NCBI RefSeq assembly: GCF_025399795.1
Contig: NZ_JAODTZ010000047.1
Location: forward strand, 1-64,000
From: Streptomyces rhizosphaerihabitans
GTDB taxonomy: Bacteria; Actinomycetota; Actinomycetes; Streptomycetales; Streptomycetaceae
Direction: 5' to 3'
DNA: 64,000 bases
The position numbers and the translations under genes are program-made. The notes under the pieces were generated by a model, which did not search any database, was not told the DNA's origin, and saw nothing but the letters and a program-made list of their open reading frames with translations. Of the stretch, positions 20,223 through 28,347 are shown piece by piece; the stretch's first letter is position 1; each line of letters begins with the position of its first letter.

Positions 20223-20286
20223 TTGACATCCTCTCACCCCCTTTATAGTCGTACTGACCATGGTCAGACTGACCATAAAGAGGGGG
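20223..20286 (+). promoter_or_regulatory. Promoter with large palindromic operator for the nrtR-ARH-rlaP operon
   Basis: TTGACA (20223-20228) and TATAGT (20244-20249), 15-bp spacer. A palindrome centred at 20260/20261 spans 20237-20284 with 19 of 24 base pairs matched. Its core TGACCATGGTCA (20255-20266) is perfect. The left arm covers the -10, and the right arm runs into the ribosome site AGAGGGGG (20279-20286). A third half-site TGACCAT is at 20270. NrtR-type proteins are usually repressors whose binding is relieved by ADP-ribose, so autoregulation is likely. Confidence 0.75.
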
Positions 20287-20293
20287 TGTGGGG

Positions 20294-21037
20294 GTGGCGA
20301 CAGGGGAAAGCCGTGCGCCGGGGGGCGCGGCACCCGAGGGCTACGACAAGTACGCCTTCGAGCCCTTCGCCGTCACCGTCGACCTGGCCGTCCTGACGGT
20401 GCGCGCGGGCGCACTCCAGGTGCTGCTCGTCGAGCGGGGCCGGGAACCGTACGCCGGCCGCTGGGCCCTGCCCGGCGGCTTCGTGCTGCCCCGCGAGTCG
20501 GCGGAGGCGGCGGCCCGGCGTGAACTCGCCGAGGAGACCGGTCTGTCGGACATCTCGGGACTCCACCTGGAACAGCTGCGCACCTACAGCGAACCCGACC
20601 GCGACCCTCGTATGCGGATCGTCTCCGTCGCGTTCGCCGCGCTGCTGCCCGACGCTCCCGAACCCCACGGCGGCGGTGACGCGGCGCAGGCCCAGTGGCT
20701 GCGCTTCAATGCGCTCGGTCCGCTCGCCTTCGACCACGACCGGATCCTCGCGGACGCCCACGAACGCGTGGGCGCCAAACTGGAGTACTCCTGTCTCGCC
20801 ACGTCCTTCTGCCCGCCCGAGTTCACCCTCGGAGAGCTGCAGCACGTCTACGAGACGGTGTGGGGCACCGCGCTCGACCGGCCCAACTTCCGGCGCAAGG
20901 TCCTCGCCACGCCCGGATTCGTCGAACAGGTCCCCGGTGCCGCGCGTCTCACCGGCGGCCGCGGCAAACCCGCCGCCCTCTACCGCGCGGGCGGCGCCAA
21001 GGTTCTGCACCCACCCCTGCTGCGTCCCACCTCGTAA
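20294..21037 (+). CDS. NrtR-type NUDIX transcriptional regulator
   Basis: 247 aa from GTG 20294, seven bases after AGAGGGGG; GTG 20288 is too close to that site. The N-terminal NUDIX domain (FEPFAVTVDLAVLTVRAG) contains a complete NUDIX box, GGFVLPRESAEAAARREL plus AEETGL, so hydrolysis may be retained, whereas many NrtR regulators have lost it. The C-terminal winged helix is recognised by FTLGELQHVYETVWG and DRPNFRRKVLATPGFVE. NrtR proteins sense ADP-ribose/NAD-derived ligands. The gene heads an operon with an ADP-ribosylglycohydrolase 11 bp downstream. Confidence 0.93.
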   Translation: MATGESRAPGGAAPEGYDKYAFEPFAVTVDLAVLTVRAGALQVLLVERGREPYAGRWALPGGFVLPRESAEAAARRELAEETGLSDISGLHLEQLRTYSEPDRDPRMRIVSVAFAALLPDAPEPHGGGDAAQAQWLRFNALGPLAFDHDRILADAHERVGAKLEYSCLATSFCPPEFTLGELQHVYETVWGTALDRPNFRRKVLATPGFVEQVPGAARLTGGRGKPAALYRAGGAKVLHPPLLRPTS

Positions 21038-21048
21038 GGACGGCCCCG

Positions 21049-22071
21049 ATGACCAGCACGACCCTAGCGAAGCGCGCCGCCACCGGTTCCCTTATCGGCC
21101 TGGCCCTCGGCGACGCGCTCGGGTTCCCCACCGAGTTCAACACCGTGCCCGACATCCTCGAGAAGTGCGGCCCCTGGCGGCAGATGGCACTGCCCAGGCC
21201 CGCGATCGTCACCGACGACACCCAGATGACACTGGCGCTGGCCAAGGGACTGCGCACCGCCATGGACCGCGGTCTGCTCGGCCCGCTGCGGATGGAACGG
21301 CCGGTGCGCGAGGAGTTCGTGGACTGGTACCAGTCGCCCGAGAACAACCGCGCCCCCGGCCGCACCTGCCTCGTCGCCTGCAACCTCCTCAAGAACGACG
21401 GACTCCGCTGGCAGGAGGCCAGTCAGACCGGCTCCAAGGGCTGCGGCGCCAACATGCGCGTGGCACCCGTCGGACTCGTCGGCGGGCTCAGTGACGAACA
21501 GCGCGCGGGCGCCGCACAGCTCCAGGCCGCGCTCACCCACGGCCACCCCACCGCGCTCGCCGCCTCGGACCTCACCGCGCACGCCGTCCGGCTGCTCAGC
21601 CAGGGCGTCGAGCCGGCGGCCCTGATCGGTCTGCTGCGCTCGTACGCGCACGAGAACCGGCACCGCTACCACTCCCGCTGGCTCGGCGACCTGTGGACCT
21701 TCTGCCACGACGCCACACCGGAGCAGTACATCTCCCGCGGCTGGGACGAGTGCATCGCAGTCCTGGACAACCTCCGGAACGCCGTGCGCACCGTTTCTCC
21801 CGAGGACGACCCCTGCCTGGCCACCGGCGCGGGCTGGATCGCCGAGGAGGCGCTCGCCACCGGCCTGCTGTGCTTCCTGATGTTCGCCGACGAACCCGTC
21901 ACCGCGCTGCGCCGGGCCGCCTGCACCTCGGGCGACTCCGACTCCATCGCCTGCCTGACCGGGGCGTTCGCGGGCGCCTACCACGGCTCGGAGGCCTGGC
22001 CGACGGCCTGGGCCGACCGCATCGAGTACCAGAGCGACCTCATGTCGCTGGGAGCGCTCTGGGATGCTTGA
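21049..22071 (+). CDS. ADP-ribosylglycohydrolase (DraG/ARH family)
   Basis: 340 aa from ATG 21049, with AAGGA at 21036-21040. The family's Mg2+ ligands are all present: GLALGDALGFPTEF near residue 20, VTDDTQMTLALAKGL near 60, and GDSDSIACLTGAFAGAYHG near 300. It should remove ADP-ribose from a protein, nucleic acid or small molecule. Genetic linkage to an ADP-ribose-sensing regulator and to RlaP-like nucleotidyltransferases suggests a nucleic-acid or nucleotide repair role rather than nitrogenase regulation. Cytoplasmic. Confidence 0.93.
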   Translation: MTSTTLAKRAATGSLIGLALGDALGFPTEFNTVPDILEKCGPWRQMALPRPAIVTDDTQMTLALAKGLRTAMDRGLLGPLRMERPVREEFVDWYQSPENNRAPGRTCLVACNLLKNDGLRWQEASQTGSKGCGANMRVAPVGLVGGLSDEQRAGAAQLQAALTHGHPTALAASDLTAHAVRLLSQGVEPAALIGLLRSYAHENRHRYHSRWLGDLWTFCHDATPEQYISRGWDECIAVLDNLRNAVRTVSPEDDPCLATGAGWIAEEALATGLLCFLMFADEPVTALRRAACTSGDSDSIACLTGAFAGAYHGSEAWPTAWADRIEYQSDLMSLGALWDA

Positions 22072-22074
22072 GGG

Positions 22075-22911
22075 ATGACAGACGTCCTCGGTACCGGCAC
22101 CGACCTCGCGAGCGTGGTGGGCGAACAGCCCGACCCCGTGCTCTTCGCCACCGTCTCCGGGGCACACCTGTACGGCTTCCCCTCGCGCGACTCCGACGTC
22201 GACCTGCGCGGCGTCCATCTCCTGGCGACGGCCGACCTGGTCGGACTGAGCGAACCGGAGGAGACCCGGTCCCGCATGTGGTGGGAGAGCGGCGTCGAGA
22301 TGGACCTGGTCACCCACGACCTGCGCAAGTTCGTACGGCTGATGCTGCGGCGCAACGGCTATGTACTGGAACAGCTGCTCTCGCCGCTGGTCGTGCACAC
22401 CGGAGACGAACACCGTGAACTGATCTCGCTCGCCCCGGGGGTCCTCACCCGTCATCACGCCCACCACTACCGGGGGTTCGCGACCACCCAGTGGCGGCTC
22501 TTCGAGAAGAGCGGCGAACTCAAGCCGCTGCTCTACACGTTCCGTGTGCTGCTCACCGGCATCCACCTCATGCGCAGCGGCGAGGTGCAGGCCGATCTGC
22601 CCACGCTGGCCGGGCAGATCGCCTCTCCCGCGTATCTGCCGGACCTGATCGCCGCGAAGGCGGAGCGGGAGCACGGGGCCGCGGACGTCCCGCGCGCACG
22701 CGTGGAGGAGGATGTGGAGCGGCTGCACACGCTCCTCGACGAGGCACAGGACGCCTCGGCGCTGCCGGACGCCCCCTCCGCGTACGACGCTCTGCACGCC
22801 TTCGTCGTCAGGGTCCGTCTGGACGGCGTCCGGGGAGGTCGGGACGGTGTCCGGGGCCCGGAAGGGGTCGGGGAAGGTCTACCGGCCCCCGGCGGTGTCC
22901 TGGAGCGCTGA
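22075..22911 (+). CDS. RlaP-like nucleotidyltransferase (DNA polymerase beta superfamily), copy 1
   Basis: 278 aa from ATG 22075, three bases after the ADP-ribosylglycohydrolase stop, so translationally linked. The GAHLYGFPSRDSDVDLRGVH segment has the G-S-x-D-x-D pattern of pol-beta nucleotidyltransferases (PF10127, RNA-repair-associated RlaP). A helical C-terminal region follows (HHYRGFATTQWRLFEK, RVLLTGIHLMRSGEVQ). Family members are predicted to add nucleotides in RNA repair; none here is proven. The last 33 bp overlap the end of a convergent paralogue. Confidence 0.85.
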   Translation: MTDVLGTGTDLASVVGEQPDPVLFATVSGAHLYGFPSRDSDVDLRGVHLLATADLVGLSEPEETRSRMWWESGVEMDLVTHDLRKFVRLMLRRNGYVLEQLLSPLVVHTGDEHRELISLAPGVLTRHHAHHYRGFATTQWRLFEKSGELKPLLYTFRVLLTGIHLMRSGEVQADLPTLAGQIASPAYLPDLIAAKAEREHGAADVPRARVEEDVERLHTLLDEAQDASALPDAPSAYDALHAFVVRVRLDGVRGGRDGVRGPEGVGEGLPAPGGVLER

Positions 22912-23730
22912 GGCGCGGCGGACCCGGACCAGGAAGTCCTCCACGCGCGCGTGGTCCGGCTCGGGCGGCAGCGGGCTGCGGGCGGCCGCCTCGTCGGTCT
23001 CCGTCGCCAGCCGGGACATCCAGCGCTCGAACTCGCCCCAGGACACCTCGCCCCGCTTCACCGCGAGCAGCGGCTCGCGCTGCTCCAGGACGTCGATCGT
23101 CAGGGTCCCGGTGCGCAGCAGATCGCGCGAGCTCATCAGCAGGCGCAGCAGATGCATGGCGTGCTTCCAGCGCGGGGCGCCGTACTTGCGGACGTCGGCC
23201 GCCAGCTTCTTGTGCTGGCCCAGCGCATAGCGGGCGAACGTCTCGTGCGCCTGACGGGACAGGAACGCCTGCCGGAGGGCGAGGAGTTCGCGCCCGGTGT
23301 CGTCCACGTACTCGACCAGCGGCGAGTGCAGACACTCCAGGATGTTCGGGTTGGCGCGCAGCGCGAGCGCGCAGAACCGCTCCAGCTCCCAGCTGAACTG
23401 CTCCTCCGCCGGGCCCTCGACATGCGTCGGCGGCTTCTCGAAGCGCCAGAACAGCGCCGTCGGGGCGAGGAAGACGCCCCGGCGGTCCGTGTCGCTGCCG
23501 TCCGTGGCCAGCCCGAAGGCACGTGAGCCCATCACGCAGGAGTAGACCGTGTGGTCCCGCACCAGTGAGACCGCGGAGGCCGAGATCCTGGACGCTGAGT
23601 CCGCAGAGGCCGAGATCCCGGACGCCGAGTCCGCCGGCGCGGGTGACACGGGGGGCATTTCCGGTGCCGGGGACGCCGGGGGTACCTCGGATGCCGTGGA
23701 GGTCTGGGATACGGGAAGCTCGGAACGCAT
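22879..23730 (-). CDS. RlaP-like nucleotidyltransferase, copy 2 (convergent paralogue)
   Basis: 283 aa from ATG 23730. The first about 55 residues are Ser/Ala/Pro-rich with a 30-bp tandem duplication (23571-23630), so a start nearer GTG 23562 is possible. The catalytic motif is GSRAFGLATDGSDTDRRGVF, with SDTD carrying the acidic pair. It shares the ANPNILECLHSPLV and ALGQHKKLAADVRKYGAPRW helical layout with copy 1 but is clearly diverged. It runs tail to tail into copy 1 with 33 bp overlap, and both probably work in one pathway. Confidence 0.85.
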   Translation of the reverse strand: MRSELPVSQTSTASEVPPASPAPEMPPVSPAPADSASGISASADSASRISASAVSLVRDHTVYSCVMGSRAFGLATDGSDTDRRGVFLAPTALFWRFEKPPTHVEGPAEEQFSWELERFCALALRANPNILECLHSPLVEYVDDTGRELLALRQAFLSRQAHETFARYALGQHKKLAADVRKYGAPRWKHAMHLLRLLMSSRDLLRTGTLTIDVLEQREPLLAVKRGEVSWGEFERWMSRLATETDEAAARSPLPPEPDHARVEDFLVRVRRASALQDTAGGR

Positions 23731-23751
23731 GCCCGGAGCGTACGGGCCCTC

Positions 23752-24162
23752 TCACGCCAGGCGGATCGAGTTTCCCTCCACCGTGATCTTCTCCGCGGGC
23801 AGCGGACGCGGCGCCGGACCGGCTTTCACCGCCCCGTCCTCGACGCTGAACCTGCTTCCGTGGCACGGGCAGTCGATGGTGCCGTTCGCGACCTTGTTCA
23901 CCGTGCAGCCCTGGTGCGTGCAGATCGCCGAGAAGGCCTTGAAGTCGCCCTTCGCCGGCTGGGTGACCACGATCTTCTGGTCCTTGAAGATCGTGCCCCC
24001 GCCGACCGGGATGTCGCTCGTCGTGGCGAGCTCCTGGCCGCTGGACGCCTTCGGGGACGAGTCCGAGGAGCTGTCGCCGCTTCCGTACTGGCTGCATCCC
24101 GCGAGCAGCGCGGACGCCCCCGTGGCGAGGATCACCGTGCGCCGCGTCGAGCGGTTGGTCAT
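23752..24162 (-). CDS. Rieske [2Fe-2S] lipoprotein, probably Tat-exported
   Basis: 136 aa from ATG 24162, overlapping the upstream gene as ATGA. The signal has a TRRTVIL twin-arginine-like motif and a lipobox ALLAGC (Cys 23). The cluster ligands are CTHQGC and CPCHGS, spaced as in Rieske ferredoxins. It would be a membrane-anchored electron carrier outside the cell. Being coupled to a multi-His membrane protein suggests a small redox pair; partner oxidoreductase unknown. Confidence 0.92.
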   Translation of the reverse strand: MTNRSTRRTVILATGASALLAGCSQYGSGDSSSDSSPKASSGQELATTSDIPVGGGTIFKDQKIVVTQPAKGDFKAFSAICTHQGCTVNKVANGTIDCPCHGSRFSVEDGAVKAGPAPRPLPAEKITVEGNSIRLA

Positions 24163-24743
24163 GTCGTCACTCCGAATGTACGGAAGAACCAGAAGGCGGA
24201 CGTCAGCCAGATGGCCGTGAGCACGGCGAAGACGAGGCCGCCGATGATGGGCAGCAGCCAGCCGGGCAGGCGCTCCCAGCGGAGCAGCAGCATCTTGGCA
24301 CTGAAGGCACCGAAGAAGAAGCACCCCAGGAGCGAGTGCCAAAGGACGCGTGTGCTGTACGTCTGATAGCCCAACGCGTACAGACAGTGCACCGCCACCG
24401 GCACCGCCACCAGGAACGCGATCCGTCCCGACCACCGGTGCAGCGCGGACGCCCAGCCCGGGCCCGGCAGCTTCCCGTACATCATGAGCGCCGAGACGAG
24501 CTGGACGAGCGCGAAGAAGAACGCCGTCGTCGCCAGCCAGGACTTCACGGCCCCCGTGCTGCTGAAACCGGCGAGATTGAAGGCCGTTCCCGCGGGGTCG
24601 TGGACCTTGCCGTAGACGCCGAGACCGACCGCGACCGCCGCGGCGACCAGGGCCGGCACGAGATAGCGGGCCGGGTTCGGGCCGCCGTGGGCGGGTGGCG
24701 GAGAGGGGAAGCCCCGGGTGGCGGCGTTCGGGTCCACGGTCAT
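24159..24743 (-). CDS. DUF6529-type membrane protein, cytochrome b561-like
   Basis: 194 aa from ATG 24743. Five hydrophobic helices are readable (YLVPALVAAAVAVGLGVYG; WLATTAFFFALVQLVSALM; IAFLVAVPVAVHCLYALG; LLGCFFFGAFSAKMLLL; IIGGLVFAVLTAIWLTSAF). His residues in ALHRWSGR, AVHCLYALG and LWHSLLGC are spaced as expected for b-haem ligands across two helices. It is co-translated with the Rieske lipoprotein. Haem binding is inferred, not shown. Confidence 0.8.
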   Translation of the reverse strand: MTVDPNAATRGFPSPPPAHGGPNPARYLVPALVAAAVAVGLGVYGKVHDPAGTAFNLAGFSSTGAVKSWLATTAFFFALVQLVSALMMYGKLPGPGWASALHRWSGRIAFLVAVPVAVHCLYALGYQTYSTRVLWHSLLGCFFFGAFSAKMLLLRWERLPGWLLPIIGGLVFAVLTAIWLTSAFWFFRTFGVTT

Positions 24744-24768
24744 GAACGGCTCCCTGTGGAAGAGGCGG

Positions 24769-25446
24769 TCAGGGGGTGACAGGACGCGCGATGATCTTCT
24801 GTCCGTCGATCGTCACGGCGCCGGTCTCCGGGTCGATCACCGGTGCCGCCGAAGGTGTGCCGTCGCGCTCGACGACACCGACCTGCTTGCCACCCGGCAG
24901 CACGATCCAGCCGCCGTCGACCTTCGCGCCGCGCACGGTGGCTGTCGCCCGGTACAGGCCGGAGGGCTTGATCGCCCGGTCGGCCGTGAAGCCGTAGCGC
25001 TGCCCGCCGACGGAGGCGGTGCCGCGAATCCGCTTGCCGTCCTGGAGGGTTCCGTTCAGCTCGTCGCCGTTGCCGCCCGTGAGCTTCATGGTGCCGTCGT
25101 CCTTGACGTCACCCTTCAGCCAGGACTCCTTGTCGTGCCCGTCGCAGAAGTACGCGATCGCCTTGCCGCCCCGCAGGGAGACAGCGACCGCCGAGGAGTT
25201 GTCGTCGGTGCGGCCCGCGTAGTCGGCGTTGGGCAGGGCGCGGCGGGACGGCGAGGGGCTGGGCGAGGTGCTCGGTGACGGCGAGGAGGAGGCCGATGGG
25301 GCACTGGCCGACACCGAGACGCCCGGCGACGCCTGCCGGTACGGGTTCGACGCGTTCTTCGTCCCCGTCATCGCGTTGAGCGACAACATGAACACGGCGA
25401 ACACGAGCCCCGCGAGAAGGGTGAGAAGGGGTCCTGGACGCTTCAT
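24769..25446 (-). CDS. Secreted or membrane-anchored protein of unknown function
   Basis: 225 aa from ATG 25446, with GGGGGAGG five bases upstream. One N-terminal hydrophobic helix (LLTLLAGLVFAVFMLSLNAM) is followed by a Ser/Pro linker (SSSPSPSTSPSPSPS) and a beta-rich domain of about 140 residues (AIAYFCDGHDKESWLKGDV onward). It is first in the minus-strand unit with DUF6529 and Rieske genes, 25 bp before the next. No family recognised; possibly the extracytoplasmic partner of the redox pair. Confidence 0.75.
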   Translation of the reverse strand: MKRPGPLLTLLAGLVFAVFMLSLNAMTGTKNASNPYRQASPGVSVSASAPSASSSPSPSTSPSPSPSRRALPNADYAGRTDDNSSAVAVSLRGGKAIAYFCDGHDKESWLKGDVKDDGTMKLTGGNGDELNGTLQDGKRIRGTASVGGQRYGFTADRAIKPSGLYRATATVRGAKVDGGWIVLPGGKQVGVVERDGTPSAAPVIDPETGAVTIDGQKIIARPVTP

Positions 25447-25690
25447 TCGGGCCTCCCCCGAGGCGAGTCTCCTGCAATGAGAGCGGACTCGCGCGCTCGC
25501 GTCCAGAGGCGCACGGGCGCGTTCTCGCCACAAGTGACGGAATAGGGCGATTAGGGTGACATCGGCCGAGTCTGAGAGCCCGAGCGGGCCGCCGACGACA
25601 TCGCCCGGTCGCTGCCTCGGGCGGTGGAACAAGCCCACCCCGGGCAGAGAGATGCCGTCCGCCACCTCTCTCGGGGACCTCGGCAAGCAG

Positions 25691-25774
25691 CAGTCCGTCC
25701 GAAGCGGGCAGCAGTTCGTCCGAAGCGGGCGGCAGCTGATCCGGGACGGGCGGCAGTCGATCAGGGGCGGGCGG
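25691..25774 (+). repeat. Four 21-bp tandem repeats in the divergent gap before aroH
   Basis: Units start at 25691, 25712, 25733 and 25754 (CAGTCCGTCCGAAGCGGGCA type, each CAG...CGGGCRG). Copies 1-2 are nearly identical, 3-4 diverged. The gap 25447-25904 (458 bp) otherwise holds only the divergent promoters. Read on the minus strand the repeat gives a Pro/Asp heptad in a frame not continuous with the downstream gene, so coding is unlikely. Confidence 0.8.
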
Positions 25775-25904
25775 CATGAGCCGGTCCCGGCCGGATCCGG
25801 TGTGTGGCCCCCGTCTCGTCAGGCGGGCGCCGCACACCCGCGCGCGGGGGGCTGACTACGCTGGTGTGACACGACGTGTACACAGATCAGCGAGGAGCAT
25901 CACC

Positions 25905-26267
25905 GTGGCGGTACGAGCGGTCCGGGGCGCCGTCCAACTGGAACGGGACGAGGCCGGCCACATGGACGAGCAGGTCAGCGAGCTGCTCACCGCCATCCTG
26001 GAGCGCAACGCGCTCACCACGGACGACCTGATCAGCATCTGGTTCACGGCGACGCCCGATCTGCACAGCGACTTCCCGGCGGCGGCGGCGCGCAAGCTCG
26101 GCATCGTCGACGTCCCGCTGATCTGCGCGCAGGAGCTGGACATCGAGGGCGCGATGCCCCGGGTGGTCCGTGTTCTCGCCCACATCGAGTCCGACCGGCC
26201 GCGCGCCGACGTCGTGCACGTCTACCTGGGCGCCGCGGGCGCGCTCCGCAAGGACATCGCCCAGTGA
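25905..26267 (+). CDS. aroH: Chorismate mutase, AroH type
   Basis: 120 aa from GTG 25905, with GAGGAG at 25892-25897. Small trimeric AroH-class enzyme converting chorismate to prephenate. VRAVRGAVQLERDEAGHM holds the active-site Arg; the AMPRVVRVLAHIES and VVHVYLGAAGALRKD segments carry the second Arg and Tyr. It overlaps the prephenate dehydrogenase gene as GTGA, so the two enzymes of the tyrosine branch are made together. Confidence 0.95.
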   Translation: MAVRAVRGAVQLERDEAGHMDEQVSELLTAILERNALTTDDLISIWFTATPDLHSDFPAAAARKLGIVDVPLICAQELDIEGAMPRVVRVLAHIESDRPRADVVHVYLGAAGALRKDIAQ

Positions 26268-27349
26268 GGACCGCACTCGTCATCGGAACCGGGCTGATCG
26301 GCACGTCCGCGGCCCTCGCGCTCGCCTCCCGCGGCGTCGTCGTCCACCTCGCCGACCACGACCCGGAGCAGGCCCGTACGGCGGCCGCGCTGGGCGCCGG
26401 CACGGACGAGGCCCCCGAGGGGCCGGTCGACCTCGTGATCGTCGCCGCACCGCCGGCGCATGTCGCCGCGACCCTCGCGGACGCCATGCGGCGCGGTCTC
26501 GCCCGTGGCTACCTGGACGTCGCCAGCGTCAAGGGCGGTCCCCGCCGCGAGCTGGAGGCGCTCGGCCTCGACCTCACCCCGTACATCGGCACGCACCCCA
26601 TGTCGGGCCGCGAGAAGTCCGGGCCGCTGGCCGCGAGCGGCGACCTCTTCGAGGGCCGGCCCTGGGTGCTCACGCCGACCCGGGACACGGACACCGAGGT
26701 CCTGAACCTCGCGCTGGAACTGGTGTCGCACTGCCGTGCGGTGCCCGTCGTGATGGACGCGGACGCCCACGACCGGGCCGTGGCGCTCGTCTCGCACATG
26801 CCGCACTTGGTGTCCAGCATGGTCGCCGCCCGTCTGGAGCACGCGGAGGAGACGGCGGTACGGCTCTGCGGGCAGGGCATCCGCGACGTGACCCGGATCG
26901 CGGCCTCCGACCCCCGGATGTGGATCGACATCCTCTCCGCGAACCCGGGCCCGGTCGCGGACCTCCTCTCGGACGTCTCCGCCGACCTCGACGAGACGGT
27001 CCAGGCGCTGCGTGCCCTGCAGTCCTCCGACGAGGCCAAGCGCCGCGAGGGTGCCACCGGCATCGAGGACGTCCTGTGCCGCGGCAACGCGGGCCAGGTC
27101 CGCGTCCCCGGCAAGCACGGCTCCGCGCCGCGCACCTACGAGGTCGTGGCCGTCCTCATCGACGACCAGCCCGGTCAGCTCGCCCGCATCTTCGCCGACG
27201 CGGGGATGGCCGGGGTCAACATCGAGGACGTACGCATCGAGCACGCGACCGGTCAGCAGGCCGGTCTGGTGCAGCTGATGGTGGAACCGAAGGCGGTGCC
27301 GGTACTCGGCGCGGCACTGCGGGAGCGGGGCTGGGCGCTGCGCCAGTAG
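26264..27349 (+). CDS. tyrA: Prephenate dehydrogenase with C-terminal ACT domain
   Basis: 361 aa, GTG 26264 overlapping the aroH stop. NAD Rossmann start ALVIGTGLIGTSAALALASR; active-site region THPMSGREKSGPLAAS and the SHMPHLVSSM His. The C-terminal ACT domain (VVAVLIDDQPGQLARIFADA) suggests feedback control, as in other Gram-positive TyrA. Converts prephenate to 4-hydroxyphenylpyruvate. The 302-bp gap to cmk holds no supported gene; TAACCT at 27584 may be a -10 for cmk. Confidence 0.95.
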   Translation: MRTALVIGTGLIGTSAALALASRGVVVHLADHDPEQARTAAALGAGTDEAPEGPVDLVIVAAPPAHVAATLADAMRRGLARGYLDVASVKGGPRRELEALGLDLTPYIGTHPMSGREKSGPLAASGDLFEGRPWVLTPTRDTDTEVLNLALELVSHCRAVPVVMDADAHDRAVALVSHMPHLVSSMVAARLEHAEETAVRLCGQGIRDVTRIAASDPRMWIDILSANPGPVADLLSDVSADLDETVQALRALQSSDEAKRREGATGIEDVLCRGNAGQVRVPGKHGSAPRTYEVVAVLIDDQPGQLARIFADAGMAGVNIEDVRIEHATGQQAGLVQLMVEPKAVPVLGAALRERGWALRQ

Positions 27350-27651
27350 GCCCGACGACATGGGCCCGGGCCCGCCCGGGACCTGCGCGACGGGTCGCGG
27401 CGCCGACGCGTGCACGGCCGCAGACGGCTGCGGGAGGCGCAGTCGTGCGAGGCCCGGGAGGCGCCCTGGCGCCCGGCGGTGCGGGCGTGGCAGCGAGGAT
27501 CGGCACGGGGCCAGGGCCCTGCGCCGATGGAGCTCCGGGACCGGCCCCGGGGCGGGCCAGTAATACGGGGTCCGTGGAGCCAGTAACCTTGTGCGGGGCG
27601 CGATCGCGTCCCGCAGAGACCTCCGCCCCGCACCAGGAAGGTGTTCCCACC

Positions 27652-28347
27652 GTGGACAACGGCGCCGCCCGTACCGCTCCGGCTGTGATTGTCGCCATCG
27701 ACGGCCCCTCCGGCACGGGCAAGTCGAGCACCTCGAAGGCCGTGGCCGCGAAGCTCGGTCTGAGCTACCTCGACACGGGTGCCCAGTACCGCGCCATCAC
27801 GTGGTGGATGGTCAGCAACGGCGTCGACATCACGGACCCCTCCGCGATCGCCGCCGTGGCCGACAAGCCGGAGATCATCTCCGGTACCGACCCGGCCGGG
27901 CCGACCATAACGGTCGACGGGACCGACGTCGCCGGCCCGATCCGTACGCAGGAGGTCACCTCCAAGGTGAGCGCGGTCAGCGCCGTGCCCGAGGTGCGTG
28001 CCCGGATCACCGAGCTGCAGCGCACCCTCGCCGGGTCCGCGCCGGCCGGCATCGTCGTCGAGGGCCGGGACATCGGCACCACCGTCCTGCCCGACGCCGA
28101 CCTGAAGATCTTCCTCACCGCCTCCCCGGAGGCGCGTGCCGCCCGGCGCAGCGGTGAGCTGAAGGGCGCGGACATCGACGCGACCCGTGAGGCGCTGATC
28201 AAGCGGGACGCGGCCGACTCCAGCCGTAAGACCTCCCCCCTCGCCAAGGCGGACGACGCGGTCGAGGTGGACACCTCGGACCTCACGCTCCAGCAGGTCA
28301 TCGAGTGCGTCGTCACCCTCGTCGAGGAGAAGCGGGCCGCCAAGTGA
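27652..28347 (+). CDS. cmk: Cytidylate kinase
   Basis: 231 aa from GTG 27652, with AGGAAG at 27635-27640. P-loop AIDGPSGTGKSSTSKAVA; substrate segment SYLDTGAQYRAITW (canonical members have TGAMYR); EGRDIGTTVLPDADLKIFL is the conserved second motif; RSGELKG and RDAADSSRKTSPL form the lid. Phosphorylates CMP/dCMP. It overlaps the acyltransferase start as GTGA. The cmk-PlsC-der order is standard in actinobacteria. Confidence 0.97.
   Translation: MDNGAARTAPAVIVAIDGPSGTGKSSTSKAVAAKLGLSYLDTGAQYRAITWWMVSNGVDITDPSAIAAVADKPEIISGTDPAGPTITVDGTDVAGPIRTQEVTSKVSAVSAVPEVRARITELQRTLAGSAPAGIVVEGRDIGTTVLPDADLKIFLTASPEARAARRSGELKGADIDATREALIKRDAADSSRKTSPLAKADDAVEVDTSDLTLQQVIECVVTLVEEKRAAK

Noticed and set aside
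25447..25837. Minus-strand ORF with Pro/Asp heptads over the 21-bp repeats
   Set aside because: Not in frame with the downstream gene, no ribosome site, explained by the tandem repeat.
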